Assembly (NCBI GenBank): GCA_004292955.1
Contig: RDXX01000056.1
Location: 1 to 54,111, forward strand
Source of the DNA: Oscillatoriales cyanobacterium
GTDB taxonomy: Bacteria > Cyanobacteriota > Cyanobacteriia > Cyanobacteriales > Microcoleaceae
DNA length: 54,111 bases
Direction of reading: 5' to 3'
Under the pieces are notes generated by a model. The model saw nothing but the letters and a program-made list of their open reading frames with translations. It did no database searches and was not told the DNA's origin. Below, one piece after another: positions 8,101-23,100 of the stretch; position 1 is the first letter of the stretch, and each line of letters starts with the position of its first letter. The position numbers were made by a program, and so were the translations under genes.

Positions 8101-11100
8101 TCGTAAACGTACTTAGTGAAAGTATCTTGCAACTGACCGTTAACTAACTGTTTGGGTTGTTCGATTTGAGTTAGCTGGCTGAGATTGTCGTAGGTGTATT
8201 TAGTCGGATTGAGATTTTCATCGGTGTAGGCGGTAAGGCGGCCGAATCTGTCGTAACCCATCGCAACTTTGTCACCGTTGTGGAAAGTCACCCCTACTTG
8301 CTGCCCGTATTGGTCGTATTTGAAAGTGGTTGATTGCAGCAGCGGGTCGGTAACTCGAACTAAGTTGTCGCGTTGGTCGTATTCAAATTCAGTTCGTTCG
8401 TTTTTGGCGTTAATAACTGCTTTGACGCGACCTTTGGCATCGTATTCGTAGGTAGTGGTTTGATTCAGTTCGTTGGTTTCAGTCTTGACCCGACCCAATT
8501 CATCGTAGGTCAACTTGATGCGGGAATTGTCGAAGAAAATAACTTCCTTCACCCGCGCCTTGTCGTCGTAAACGTATTGGGTTTTGCGGTTGCGGTAGTC
8601 GGTAACTGTTTCCACCTGACCGCCCGCGTTGTAGGTGTAAGTTGTCGGCTGATTGAAAGGATTCAAAACCCGCGTTATTTGACCGAGATCGTTGTAAGTA
8701 TATTGGGTTTTGTTGCCCAGAGTATCAGTTTGCGACTTAATCCGATTGCCATCGGAATATTCCGTTTTAGTCCTGGGATTGTCAGTCCAATCTCCGGGAG
8801 TGCGATCGGGCAAAATAGTCTCAGTTCGTCGGTTTAAAGCATCGTAAACGTAGCGCGTTTCCAGTCCGGTTGGAGAGATTTGCGCGATGAGATTGTTGGC
8901 TGCATCGTACTTGTTAATAACCTTGGGATTGTCGGTGGTATTGGTTGGCGTGTTGTCGGGCATAGTAACTTCGTCAATGCGAGTAACTGCCCGCCCTGCG
9001 CCTGCAATTGGAGTGGTGTTTTCTCCGGGGGCTAGCGGCAAATCGTAGCGGTGGGAAGTGGTGTTGCCGAATACGTCCGTTACCGATTTTACCCGTCCCA
9101 AAGCATCGTAAATAATCGATTGGTTGTTACCCTGACTGGTTCTGGCAGCGGTGATGCGACCTTCGCTATCGTAGTCGTATTCCATCCTCAAGGTATGGCT
9201 TTGACCGTTGAGGGTAAAAGTGGTCGTAGCAAATTCTATTCTGCCGTTAGGATTGTAATCGAAATCAACCTGATTGCCGCGACTGTCGATCGTGCGTTTG
9301 ATGTTGCCCGCTGCATCGTATTGAAAGCTGTTAACTTGACCGTCGGGTGCGGTTTGAGTTAGCAGTTGGCCGCGCGCGTTGTAGGTATAAGTTGTTTTTA
9401 AGCCGTCGGTATCGGTACTCTCAATTAAGTTGCCGCGACTGTCGTATTTAGCTGCGGTTTTCAAACCTGTGGGCGAGACGATTGAAGTGGCGCGACCTTG
9501 GCTGTCGTAAGTCATCCGAGTGATGAAACCACCTTCATCTTCAATTGTCAAAAGGTTTCTGCGATTGTCGTAAGTGAGTTTAGTCGTAACTCCATCGCCA
9601 TCGGTTTCAGTCAGTAGATTGTTATCAGTGTCGTAAGTCCTGTCAATCCGCTTCCCTAATGGGTCAATCTCAGTTAAAACATTTCCCCTTACATCGTAAA
9701 TGTAAGTAGTTTCCTTCCCAAAAACATCCTTAACCTTCTGAATCGAATTATTCGGATCGTAAATCAATTCCACCGCCGAACCATTCGCATCAACCATCTG
9801 TTTGAGGCGACCTTTCTCATCATACTCAGTCTTCACCCCACTCCGTCCCAACGGGTCAATAACCTCAGTCAAAAAGTGCGGTCTGTCTGCATCTTCATAC
9901 TTAAACTGAGTCCGATTATTCTCCCTATCCTTAACAGCAATCAAATCCCCTTTCGCATCATATTCATACTTAACCTTCTGACCATCCGGGTCAACAACAC
10001 CGACAATCCTCCCCGCAGCATCCCTCTCAAAAACCACCGACTTCCCAGTCGAACTCACAATCCCCGCATCCGAAAAACTCAACTTATTCCCATTACTATC
10101 AGTAGCAGTCAGCAAATCCCCAGACTTCGCATCAATCTCGTAAACCAATCCCTCTTGGGTAGTCAGAATATAAACACCACCAAAAGCAGCATTTTCAGGA
10201 TTAAAGGGCTGTGCGTTCACCCCATAATACCCGTTCTCATTCCTGACCAAATTCGCATCCTTCACCGTCAAAGTCATCGTCGAACCCTTCTGAGACTCAA
10301 ACGCAGGTTTGTACATCGCAGCCCCCGGCCCCATCGCCCCCAAATACTGATTCAAATGGTGCGGAGTCGGCTTAAAAGTAAAGGTTTCCCGCTTACCACC
10401 CGGTAAGGTAATAAACACCTTAGTCTTGCTATCAAAAGGAACAGTATTAATTCCCAACTCCTCATAAGTCGGATCGGGTTTTAGCGAAGTCTTCAAATCA
10501 GTATCCCGGAATTCCATCCGCCAGCCGTAGCCGAAATCATCTGTGGCATTAGCATTCAAAGAATCGTAAGTTCGAGTCACGCTAATCGGAATTCCAGCAA
10601 CAGGAACAGATAAATCAGTAAAGGATAACCGGAAATTACCCAACTTCAAATCACCCGCAACATTCACGGTTCTTTCAGTAGTAGAACCGTTACCGTTAGC
10701 ATCGAATGCAGTGAATTTCAGAACGTAAGCGCCGTTAGCTAAAACAGTCGGGTCGAAGGTAGCAACCGTGCCGTTAGTAACATTAGCAGTTCCCCGATAA
10801 ACTTCCTTAAAATTATTGCTGCCGACGGGAGCCATTTCCAACGTATAGTATTGCAAATTGCTGTCAGAAATTGTGCCGATGATGTTGACAGGTGCCGTAA
10901 TTTCTGCATCGGATTCTAAATTGATGGTGAGAGTTGGAGCGCCGACATCGTTGGGGTCAATTGCGTTGACAGGTAAAGTGGCAGTTCCTACATTTCCCGC
11001 ACTATCTTTTGCAGTAGCCACTGCCGTCAAAGTAGTTAAATTATTTAACTTGACAGTTGCTTTGCCTTGTGCGTCGATAACAACCGGAGTGCCGTTAATT

Positions 11101-14100
11101 GTCAGACCTAAAGATTCGACTTTGACGTTATCTACAGCATTGACGGTGAAGGTGACAGAATCTCCGAGATTAGCGGTATTGTTGCTAGCAATCAGATTGA
11201 CTTTAGGGGCAACAGTATCGGCAACTACACTTAAATTGTAGGAAACAGTAACGCTTTCCCCAAAAGCATCGGTAACTCGAATTTCCACCGGATTGTTGCC
11301 GATATTCGCAGCAGTCGGCTGCCAGCTAATCCGCCCGAATTCATCAACAGTCATGCCCGAAGGAGACTGAACTAAAGTATAAGCCTGCAAATCTCCATTA
11401 GCGTCAGCAGCCCGCAAATTGTAGCGGTAACTTTGACCCGGTGAAGCCGATTGAGGCGGTATTTGGGGAACAACCGCTGCTGAATTAGCCCTGGAAATTA
11501 ACTCAAAACCCTGCGCCGCACCCGTACCGGAATTATCAACAGCCCCAACGACAACTTGATGGTTTCCAGCAGTCGGATTGTTCCAAGTAACAACACCAGT
11601 AGCCGAATTAATTGTCATCCCCGGAGGAGATTGCAATAATTGATATTGCGAGATAGTACCGTCAGCATCAGTCGCTTGTACCTGATAGCTGTAAGCCCGT
11701 CCCGGTGAAGCTGTAAATACAGGTGTAGAAGTGATGGCGGGAGGCAGATTTATGGCATCAGTTCCCACATTCACCATAAAAGTTTGAGTAGCAATTGCCC
11801 CCTGCTTATCAGTCACCGCAACTTCCACAGAATGCTGCCCGATAGAATTCGCATTCGGAGTCCATTGAATCCTGCCGTTGCTGTCAATTGCCATACCGAC
11901 AGGATAGCTGACTAAACTGAAAGTCAGCGGGTCATTTTCCAAATCAGAGGCCGCAACTGCATAACTATAAACTTGTCCTGTTGCAGCTTTAGTAGGAGGA
12001 TTAGAAACAATAGTAGGTGGCGTATTAATTGCCCTGACAGCCAGACTGAATTCTTGAATGGCATAACCGCCGTTGCCGTCAATTACCCGTACAGAAATGG
12101 TATGTTCGCCAATTTGTTCGGCATTCGGCTGCCAGCGTAAAGAACCAGATTGGGGGTCAACAATCATCCCCGAAGGTGCTTTGTCCAAACTCCACAGCAA
12201 CCTGTCTCCATCTGCATCGCTGCCTGCCAAATTGTATTGATAAAGCCGCGAGATATTCGTAACTTGTTCTGCGGGAGTAGAATCGATACTCGGCGCGCGA
12301 TTGTTGGCAATATTATCGGCTGTTAGATTGAATGTTTGAGTGGCAGTTCCTCCTAAACCGTCGCTAACTCTGACGGTTATTGGATATGTGCCCTGCTGGG
12401 AGACTCCGGGAGTCCAACTGATAAGTCCTTCTTGGAATGTCATGCCGGCGGGTGTCGAAGCTGGCGTTGCAAATGCCATGCCGGAGGGCGGATTTACTAG
12501 AGTATATGTTAAGGGGTTGCCGTCTGGGTCAGTGGCTGCTACTTGATAGAAATAAGTCTTGCCCAAACGGGTATTTGTCCGGGGAGTTGAGGTGATGGAT
12601 GGTGCTCGATTGGGGGCGGCTGGGCTGACGGTTAATTCTAGTCTTTGGAATGCTTCTCCTCCTTTGTTGTCGGTGGCTTTGATGAGGATTTCCCAAGGTT
12701 CGACTTCGCCGGCGTAAACCCAATTGAATGCGCCTCCTTGCTGTGTGGTTGTGGGAGTCCAATTTACTACTCCGGTGGTGGGGTTGATTGTGGCGTTGGT
12801 GGGGGTAACTGGTTTGCTGGAATTGGGAATTATGGAGTAGGTAATTGTATCTCCATCTAAATCTACGGCTTTGGCTTGATATTGGAATGGTTGGTTGACG
12901 GCGGGATTGATGTTTTGTGGCAGTTGCGAAGTGAAAACGGGGGCGTTGTTTCCGGGGGTAACTTCGATTTTGAAGGCTTGTAAGTCGGTGCCGCCTCTGC
13001 CGTCATTCACTCTGACAATGATATCGTGAGTTCCGACAGAATTGAGTGGAGGACGCCAAGATATGGTACCGTTTGGGGCAATTGCCATGCCTTTTGGTGC
13101 CAGTACCAATTCAAAGGTTAAGTCGTCGTTGTTTAAGTCAGTTGCAGTTGTTCTGTAGACTAATCTTTCTCCTGCTTTGACTGTTGTTGGCGGCGTACTG
13201 GTAAATTCGGGGTCGGTATTGGGGCCTGCTAATTTTGAATTTGTTGCTGCAAAATCTACTCCAAACTTTGTATTGTTAGCCGTAACTGTGACTTCTTGAT
13301 AAATGGGGTTGGTTGGATTGGTTTGAGTCCATCCGGGTTGTAATTGCGAGACGATGCGGTAGTTACCGGGGGCGAGAGTGAAAGAATAATTGCCACTAGC
13401 GTCGCTGTAGGTGAAGGGTTCGTTGGTATTTTGGATGCCGTCGCGGTTAGTGTCAACGTAAACCAACCAATTTTCCATTCCCGGTTCGTTGTCGGTCGGT
13501 TTACCTAAACCTCGGACTACCATTAAGTTGCTGAAACCGGACCATGCGTTAAACAGTAAGTCTCCCGTAACGGGGTCGGTAACTGCGCCCCAGGCGCCGC
13601 CGTAGCCCGTGATGAAAGGAGTCCGGGTTGAAGGAATCGGGTTGCCGTCGCTATCTAAGTCGTAGGCGTAGATGCCACCAGCATTCCATTCTGCCATCAG
13701 CAAACCTTCACCGCTGTCGAAATTAGGTGCGGTGACAGGCATATAAACGAACGCACCCGGGCCCGCACCTGCGGTTGTTTCAGGTTGTCCGGGGGGATTG
13801 ATGGTGTAGCGGGGCGTGCCGTCGGGGAAAGTACCGTTGGGCCCGTAGGTGAGGGTGTAGAATCCGTTGCTGGGGTAGGCACCAGTGGCTTTGAGTTGCC
13901 CCTCTCCGGGAAACCCTTCGGGAACGAAAGTCAAGCCGCCCATAGCCCAGGGATACCCACCGCTGGGGGCGCCGCCCGGTTTGATGGAATAGATGCCCGA
14001 AGGTTTCCACAAGTTGGCTAAGAGTACGTTGTCGGGGGTATAGACCAAACCCGCGTCGCTGTAGGGGGAATCGGCAAAGTAATTGGCAGTGTAGGGCGTT

Positions 14101-17100
14101 TCTGCCTCGCCGTCATCGTCTAAGCCGATGATATGACCGTTTTCTCCCCGCACTACCTTGACTTCATACAGGGCACCACCGCCAGATGCTGCACCGCCAC
14201 CCAACAGCAAGGTATTTGGGTCAACAGTACCGTCGGGGTTGCGTTTGAAGGTCATTGCCCCCAAGATGCCCGGTACGCCGTCCGGTCGATTTAAGTCGTA
14301 GGCGGCGTAGTTGTCTGCAAAGCGATCGCCCACTACTACCCGATTGTCTGGAGTCATGTTACCCGGATTGGTAACGCGGCGATCGCCCGTACCGTCCGCA
14401 TCCAAGTACACGCTGCCTTTAACCGTGCCGGGGACGGCGTTGCTGATATTGATGTCAAAACTTTGGACATCCACTCCACCGCGACCGTCTTCCACCCGTA
14501 CCCTCACTTTGTGAGGATTGCCCGGTGCAGAGGCAGAGGGCGTCGCCCAAATAATCCTGCCTGTTTCCGACTCGATAATCATCCCGCTGGGCGCATCTTC
14601 CAGCAAATAAGTGAGATTATCCCCGTCGGCGTCGGCAGCGCTGGTGCGGTATATATAGCGAGTGCTTGTATAACCGGAAGTAACGGGCGGAGTATTGAAA
14701 GTCGGGCTGCTGTTTCCAGGTTCCGGCCCCACCTGCACTCGGAAATCCTGTTGGGCGACACCGCCCTTGCCATCAGAGGTTTCCAAAACCACGCGATAAG
14801 CGCCCAATTCCTCGCCAACAGCACCGCTAGTCTCGCCGTCACCGGGAGTGACGACAGCAGGCATCGCTTTCCCCGACAAAGCTTGGAAACTGTAGGCGGA
14901 AGGCGTGTTGGAGTTGTTGCCAAACACCGCCAGAACGTACTCCCCATCGACGGGCAGCACCACATCTTGGTCTGTACTGATGCTGTTCCAGCCAAAAACA
15001 GTCCTTGTCACATCCCCCTTCTGGTGTCCCGGCTGGTAAAGCACCCAATTAGCATTACCTCCGGTTAGCGAGTCAAAGAAAATCTGCTGACCCTCCGTTC
15101 CAGTGAATTTATAAAGCTGAGTGGGGTTTCCAGGCTCCAAGGTAGCGCTGGTGCGCTGGTTCAATTGCAGTTCGGCAGCATTCGCAACATCCAGCACGCG
15201 GAAGCGAAAATCGGCAGGAGCATCTTGTTCCCCAGTAACTAACAAATTGTAAGTACCCGCTTCGGTCAAAGTATAAGGACCGGCATCGCCGGCTGACTGC
15301 GGACGCCACCAACCATCGTTGAAAAATATCGTGTCGCCACTCGGGCTGACCAAGCGGGCATTCACAGACTCTGCCCCGAGTGGCGGAATCAAGCCGTCGT
15401 AAAAGATTGTTTGACCGGGGGTACCCGTAAAGCTGTAGACCTCAGCGGAGCGGCCCAGTTCGAGAGTCTTGCTAACCGTCACGCCCATTTGGATGGAATT
15501 TTCGCTGTCGCGCGGATTGGGAGTGACGGAGGGCAACTCTAGAATCTGGTAGCGGTAGTCGCCGGTGCTGGTGGGATTGCTGCCCCGCACCTCCACCGTG
15601 TAAGTCCCCGTTTGCTGCAACTGAATGAAGGGAGGATTCGAGTCGCTGCTGGCGTTGATCGAGAAGACTTGGGTGCCGTTTGGATCGAGCAGCCTGACAT
15701 TAACCGCGTCATTATCTACGTCCTGGCTGTCGAAATAAATGCGAGTCCCCGCGCTTGCTGTGAAAGTGTGGTTGACAACCTGTCCCGCTGCAATATTTCC
15801 ACTTTGCACGGTGCCGAGTCCGGTCGTTGCCACGAGTGTCAGTGTAGAATCCGTTACCGTAAAGTTGTAGTCAACAGGAGTTGCGCTGTTGCCACGAACG
15901 GCTAAGACGTACTCCCCATTTGTCGGCAGCATCAAGTTAAAGTCAGACCCAGACACGCCAGTTTGAGGAACCACTTGGTTGTTTGGTCCGTAGACTATCC
16001 AGCTAGCGCTGCTGCCAAAAGGCACAGCCGCATCAAAATTCAGCCTTTGTCCCGCCGTACCCGTAAATTTATACAACTCGGTTTCATTGCCCGGTTCGAG
16101 CCTGCTTGGGGTCGGGGTTGCCACAGGTAGAGGAGTTGATGCTGCCACATCCTGCAAGCGGAAGTTGTAACTACCTGTCGCACTATTGTCCCCATCCACA
16201 ATCAAACGGTAAGTTCCCGACTCGGTAAGAGTTGCCGGTGTCCAGTCGGCATTGGCTGCAATCCAGTTGCCAGTTGGGCTGGCTGCGTTCCAGGTATTGT
16301 TGGTAAATTCAGCACCGCTGGGACTAATCAATTTAGCGCGGATGCCACTGCTGGCACCTTGACTGTCGAAATATACCCGCTGTCCCGGAGTTCCCGCGAA
16401 AGTATATTCGTTTTTTTCCCCAACTTCCCCAATAGTCCCCGATACGGTACTGCCCAGGGACAAGGCAGTGGGAGTAGCGATGGGAGGGGTAGCAACTTTA
16501 AAACTGTAGTTGGCGGAAGTCGCGGAATTGTTTTGAAGGGCAAGGACGTAAGTACCGGGAATTGTCGGCGTTATTTCAAAATCAGAACCAGTCCACCCCG
16601 CAGTTGGGATAGGCTTGTTGTCCGGCCCGTAAAGTACCCAGCTAACGCCACTGCCAGTGCTAGCTGCTAAATCGAAATAAAGTGGTTGCCCGACAGCGGG
16701 TTTGAATTGGTAGAAATCTATCTTCGTTCCCGGCGCGAGGGTATTGGAAATATCGGCATCCAGATTTAAAAGCGGTACTGCTTGCGGGTCTTCCACATCT
16801 ACCAAGCGGAAACTGTAATTGCCAGTCGTATTGTCAGTGCCATCGATGACTAAGTGGTACTCGCCTGCCTCCCGCAGAAACATAGGGGCGGTCATGTCAG
16901 CATCCAAGCGGCCGTCCCACGTCGGCACGATAGTGCGCCACCAATACTCGTTGATACTGGGGCTGTTGGGGTCGTTGAGTACCGTATCCGTAGGATGGCT
17001 GGGAGAGAACAGCTTAACAGTGAAGTTGCTGTCACCTGCGATGCGGTCAAAGAACAGTCGCTGACCGGGCTTGCTCTTAAACTTATAGATATCTCGTTCC

Positions 17101-20100
17101 CCTGGTTCGCTGATACTGCTTGTGATGGTCGAACTCAAAGTGAGAGGGAGTACAGTTGTTTCCGGTGTCACCACCTTAAATTGGTAACTCTCTGGGGCGG
17201 TAATGTTAGTGTTGCCACCAATTACCAAGGTGTAAGTGCCGTTACCGGGCAACTTGACTTCCAAATCCGGCCCCGGCACGCCAGAGATCGAATCGATTTT
17301 CTGGTTGCCCGGGCCGTAAAGTTCCCACTTCGTGCCATTGCTAGGGTTCCAGTTGCCTGCTAAGTCAAAATATAAGTGTTGCCCTTCGGTTCCTTGAAAC
17401 CGATAAACTTGCCGCTCTTGGGCATTAGCTAAAATACCCGACAGGTTTTGGTCTAAGGGTAAGTTGAAGACGCTGGGATGGTTGGTGCTGGCAGTGTCGA
17501 GGAGGCGGAAACTGTAGTTGCCCGTACTTCTCCAATCCCCATCAATTTCAACTCGATAAGCACCTGCCTCTTCTAGGGTTATTGGTGACTGTTCTGCTAT
17601 CGCTTGCTGTTCGTAAATCTTTTTGCCACTGGGACTGAAAATTTTCGTCCTCAAAGAAGGGTTATTAGCAACCAGGCTATCTACGACTAACTGCTGACCT
17701 ACCTCCCCTGTGAAAGTGTAGCTATCCAATTCTCCCATTTTCCCAATGGAACCCGTTACCACGTTCCCTAATTGGATGGAAGTCGTGGTGCGATCGCTCG
17801 TGACAATTTGGAATGGGTAATTGGCGCTGTTGGGATTGTTCGCATTGTTGAGAGCTATGATGTACGTGCCGTCGCTCGGCAAGGTTAATTCTGCATCCCC
17901 TCCCCCATAAGGTTTCAGGGTGTTGTTGGTAGGTCCGTAAGCACCCCAGCTCATGCCGCTGTTCGAGGTGATGCCACCCGGTCCGTAAAGCGTCCAGCCA
18001 CCGCCACTACTGTTCAAAAAGTAGACGTTTTGCCCCGCCGTGCCTGTAAACTGCAACAACCGCGTTTCGTTGGCTCCCACAGTCCAAGTTTGAGCGGGGG
18101 CGTCCAGCGCGATCGGGGAAGCTGCTCCTGCATCGAGGAAGCGGAAGCTGTAGGAGCCTGTTTTGTTTGCCTCTGGGGATGTAGTAGGGGCATCGACTTT
18201 AACCCGGTAAGTACCAGTTTCCGACAGCGCGAACAAATCTCGGTCTTGAGAGGTAGGTACGCCGGTCAATATCTCCACTCCGCTGGGGCTTGTGAGCCAC
18301 AGGCTTTTGTAACCGCTATCTGCAATACCGTCGAAGAACAGCCGCTGGCCTGCGGTTCCATTAAAAGTGTAAATGTCTTGTTCCCCAGGCGAGCCGATCG
18401 TACTGTTAACTGGGGTTGAAGTGCCAATAGGAAGCGATGCTACAGGCATTGTCGGTGTCACGACTTGGAATTTGTAGGAAGCCGGACTGCCGCCCAGTCC
18501 TTGCAAAGCTAACAGGTACTCGCCATCACCCGGCAGAGCTAACTCAAAGTCGCTAAGTGCTTGCGTTCTGTTAATAACAGTCTGTCCCCCCGGTCCGTAG
18601 AGGGTCCAGGTATTAGACCAGGAACCATCTAAGGCGTCAAAGTACAAATACTGGCCTGCTTGCCCGTTAAAGCGGTACAAGTCGGTCTCAAAGGGGCTGG
18701 GGGCAAAGGTACTTTCAACATCTGCATTCAGATTGAAGGTAGCGGCGCTCGTTCTGTCGAGGAGGCGGAAGCTGACATTGGCGGTTGGTGTTGCTTGGTC
18801 GTTAGACACCAGCAAGTAGTGAGTGCCACTTTCGGTTAAGGTGTCGAGCCTATCTGTTGCGTAGTTTGCCCAATATTCTGCTGCTGTAAAGTTAGCGATT
18901 TGGCGACCACTGGGGGAAATTAACTTAAGCGAGACACCTGGGTTGTTGGTCAGCCCGTCGTAATACAGCTTTTGACCCACCGCACCATCAAACTTGTAAG
19001 CAGTCGTTCCCCAAGCCGGGATTGACGGGATGCTCGCAGTCGCATTCAAATTCAGCGCTGAGGATGCAGCCAAATCGAGCAAGGAGTAACCGTAGTCGCC
19101 AGTTCCCTGTACCCGCAACGTGTAGGTTCCCGTTTGCTGCAACTGAATCGGGACTGAAGAATCCCAGCTAGCGCTGGAGCCATTGAGGGCAGAGACAGGA
19201 GAGCCGTTACGGTCGAGCAGCGTGACGGAGACAGCATCGTTATCCACATCCAGGCTGTCGAAGTAAACTAACGTACCCGCGCTGGCAGTAAAAGTTTGGT
19301 TGACCGGGGTTCCTGGCGAAACCGTACCGGTGCGCGTTATCCCTAAACCTGAGCTTGCCACTGGCTCTGAGGTGATATTGTTCGCGGAAATGTTGTAACT
19401 GACGTTGCTGCCCGATGTGTTCTGCAACGCTAGGGTGTAAGCACCTGTAACCGGCAGCAACACTTCAAAATCGCTGCTTAATGAAGAGCCACCTATCTGT
19501 GACAAAAAGTTGGGAAAACCGGGAGCGTGTAGCGCCCAGTTTGCACCGGATGCCGCAGGTGACAAGCTGTCAAATAGTATTCGCCCTCCTGCCGTACCGT
19601 TGATTTGATACAGTAATGCTTCGTTTGGAGGCAAGCTGCCTGGGGTTGCCGTCCCCAATGGCAAGATTGGGGCTGCTGTCGCATCTGCCAGGCGGAAACT
19701 GTAGCTGCCTAAAACATCATTATTGCCATCAATTGTCAAGCGGTAAGTGCCACTTTCGGTGAGAGTATTGGACAGACCGTCAGCACCCGTATTGCCGCTG
19801 AAGATTTCCAGACCGCTGGGGCTGATGATTTTAGCCGTGATGTTGCCGTTGCCGAGTTGGGGGTCAAAGTACAGTCGCTGTCCGACGCTGCCCGTGAAGG
19901 TGTAAACATCCTGCTCTCCCGGTTTGCTGATGTTTGCACTGTTGACAGAACCCAAGGTAATGGCAGTGGGGTTGGCAGTCGAGAAGAAGGGTTGAATGCT
20001 GTAGTTGATAGGTGCGGCGATGCCATTGCCACCTGGCGCTGGGGTGCCATCGCCACGCAAAACTATGTAGTACGTTCCGCTTCCCGGCAGCACTGTCTCT

Positions 20101-23100
20101 ATGTCGCTCCAAAGGTAATTGGAACTCACTAACTGGTTGCCCGGCCCGTAAAGCAGCCAACCGCCGGGAGACGAGGAAAGGAGGGTGTCCAAATACAGGC
20201 GATCGCCCTCCGTGCCTGTAAACTGGTAAATATCCGTCTCCGACCCCGGATTCAAAGTACCGTTGGTAGGAGCATTCAGGCTCAATGTCGGTGCTGTTGT
20301 TAAGGAGAGCAGCCGTACGTTGTAATTTTCTGTGGATTCGACGTTCCCGTCTACAATCAGCCGATAATTTCCAGCTTCAGGGAGAATATATGGGATAGTT
20401 CTCGCCCAGTCCCCGGATGCAGGCGTATTAAAGACTTCAATGCCGCTGGGACTGACTAATCTCACGTAAGTGTTAGGTGTCTCTACCAAGGTATCTAGCA
20501 GCAGTCGCTGGTTGGCGCTGCCACTGAAGGTGTAGACATCCCTTTCTCCTTTTTCGCTGATGCTGCCAGATACGCTGAAGTTGCCCCATGTATCTGGTGT
20601 CAGGGTTCCCCCAGATAGAGTTTGGGGGGTAATTACCCGGAATTTGTAATCCACAGGAGTAGCGTTGCGCCCCTGGACTGCCAGCAGGTAGCTACCCGCT
20701 GACGGCAGCACAACTTCAAAATCGCCGCCTAAACCGCTAGGGTTGTTACCAGCGTAAGTGTTGGGGCCACCAAAAGTTGTCTTGCTGTCCGTAGCAATCG
20801 CCTGATTGCCTGGGCCGTAAAGCGTCCAGTTTGCCCACCCCGGATTGATATCTGAATCGAGATAAAGGCGCTGACTGGCGTCCCCAGTAAAGGAATAAAA
20901 GTGCGTTTCAAAACCGGGACTTAACTGTCCGGTGACATCAGTATCCTTGTCAATGGGCGTGGCATTACCCACATCCAGCAAGCTGAAGCTGTAATTGCCC
21001 GTGCTTTCCCATTGACCGTCAATCTCTAAGCGGTAAGTCCCTGTCTCGTCGATCGTAAATGGCTCCGTATCAGAACCCAAGCCGATGCTGTTAAGCACGG
21101 GCACGATCGCACCACTAGGACTGACCAGTTTGACCCAGGCATTTACTTGGTTCGAGCTCGACAAGTAATCGAAGTAAAGGCGCTGTCCTTTCGTACCTTC
21201 AAAAGTATAGGTATCCCGTTCGCCTTTTTCGGTAATGGCGGCACTGACGGTGTTGGGGTTGGTGTTGCTACCCAACTGTAGCGGATAAGTAATCGTGTCC
21301 GGTGTAACAATTCGGAAGGTATAAGAAGTGCTGCCGAAAAAGGGCGCGCTCCCCCGCAGAACTAGGGTATACTCGCTGTCGCTGGGCAAGACTATCTCGT
21401 TATCCTGCCAGCCTACGTACCAAGGGCTTACTTGTTTGCCGTCAACCCAGGAGCTTACCTGCCTGCCCTCCCCATCGTATAGTACCCAGTTCAGGTTGGA
21501 GTTGGTGCTGAGTTGGTCAAAGTACAGCCTTTGTCCCTTGAAGCCGTTGAAGCGGTATGCGTCGTCTTCAGAACCGGGACTCAGCAGACCGGTCACGTTT
21601 CTATCGAAAGGTGCGACGGGTGTTTCTTCCATGTCAATCAAGCTGAAGCCGTAATCCCCGGGATCTCCCCCAATGACCAGGCGATAGTTGCCCGTTTCTG
21701 TTAGGTTGACTGGAGGTCTTGGATAGCTTGTATCGATCGGGCTTGTAGTGCTGTCAAGTACCAGCAAGCCGCTGGGGCTGTACAGCTTTAATGTTTGAGT
21801 CCCACTCCCTCTGAGAGCATCGTAGTACACCCGCTGACCTTCGAGGGCGCTGAAGGTGTAGGTGTCTCGTTCTCCTGGAGCGCTAATTCGTCCCAGTACG
21901 GTGTCGCCGAATACTCTGGCTGCTGGCGGCGTCCACTGAACCAGCCCCGTTTCCGCGTTGACGGTCATGCCGTCGGGTCCGAGTACCAGGTTGTAGGTTA
22001 AGGTATCGGAGTCCGGGTCTGCGGCGTCGCTGTTGTAGCGGTAGGGTGTATTGACGGCCGCATCGACAACTGGCGTCGAAGTGAAAATCGGCGGCCGGTT
22101 CGGCGGCTGGGTGACTGCCGACAAAGTGTAAGTCAGCTTAGTAATCCCTCCCTTCCCATCATCAGCCCGCACCGTCACCGCGTGATTGCCGATATCTCCC
22201 GCCGCCGGATTCCAAGTAACAATTCCGGTTTCGGCATCTATCTCCATCCCCTGCGGTTTTTCTAACAGCGAATAGGTAATTGCATCCCCTTCCGGGTCAA
22301 CTGCCGTTGCTGAATAAACGTAAGCTTTCCCGATTACCGCTTCCGCATCCGGAGTTCCCAAAAACTGAGGCGGCTGGTTCAATTCGCTCAAAAATACTAA
22401 ATCGTAACTGAACCGAACTCCAGAAGGATTGTGAAATTTTAAAGTGCCCGGCAGCGTCGTTTCTCCCGCTGCTAACAAACCGTCTCCTACCAGCGGGGTA
22501 AAATCGTAATAAACAGTTCCATCCGGCGCAATTCCCGCCGCATCCAACAGTTTGACTCTCGGGTCGCTAATGTTAGTTACCCCCACCAACAACCTATCGC
22601 GCAGCGGCGAAGAGCCGGTATTTTTTAACGCTAAATCGGCGTGCAGAACTTTGGTTGTAGAGTTGAAAGATGTCTGCCCGTATAGAGTTTCCACGCTGCC
22701 GGAAACGTCCTTTATTGTCGCAAAATCGATCGGGCTGCTGTTGGGAACGATTGCGGAGGGCGTTGTCGGGATTGGTGGCGGTGTCGCACCCGGTTGGACG
22801 ACAATCGAGGTGATGCCGACTTTGGTTGCTGTATCGCTATCGTTGTTGACCAGCCTCACTTGCAGGGTAGCGGTCGTTCCTGGCGCGATTTGTGACAAAT
22901 CTATGCTAATCTTGGAACCGTTGAAAGTTACGCCCGGTGCCAGTTGGGCTGACCGACCTTCGGTAATGTTAAATAGAGCGTTTTTGCTAGCAGCAATAGT
23001 ACCCGTTAGCGGCTTGCCCGTCGTCTTGTCCACCAGCGATATTTCCAGGGCGTCGTTAATCGATTTTTGGTCGGTATCTGAAATATCGAAATTGAGGCCG

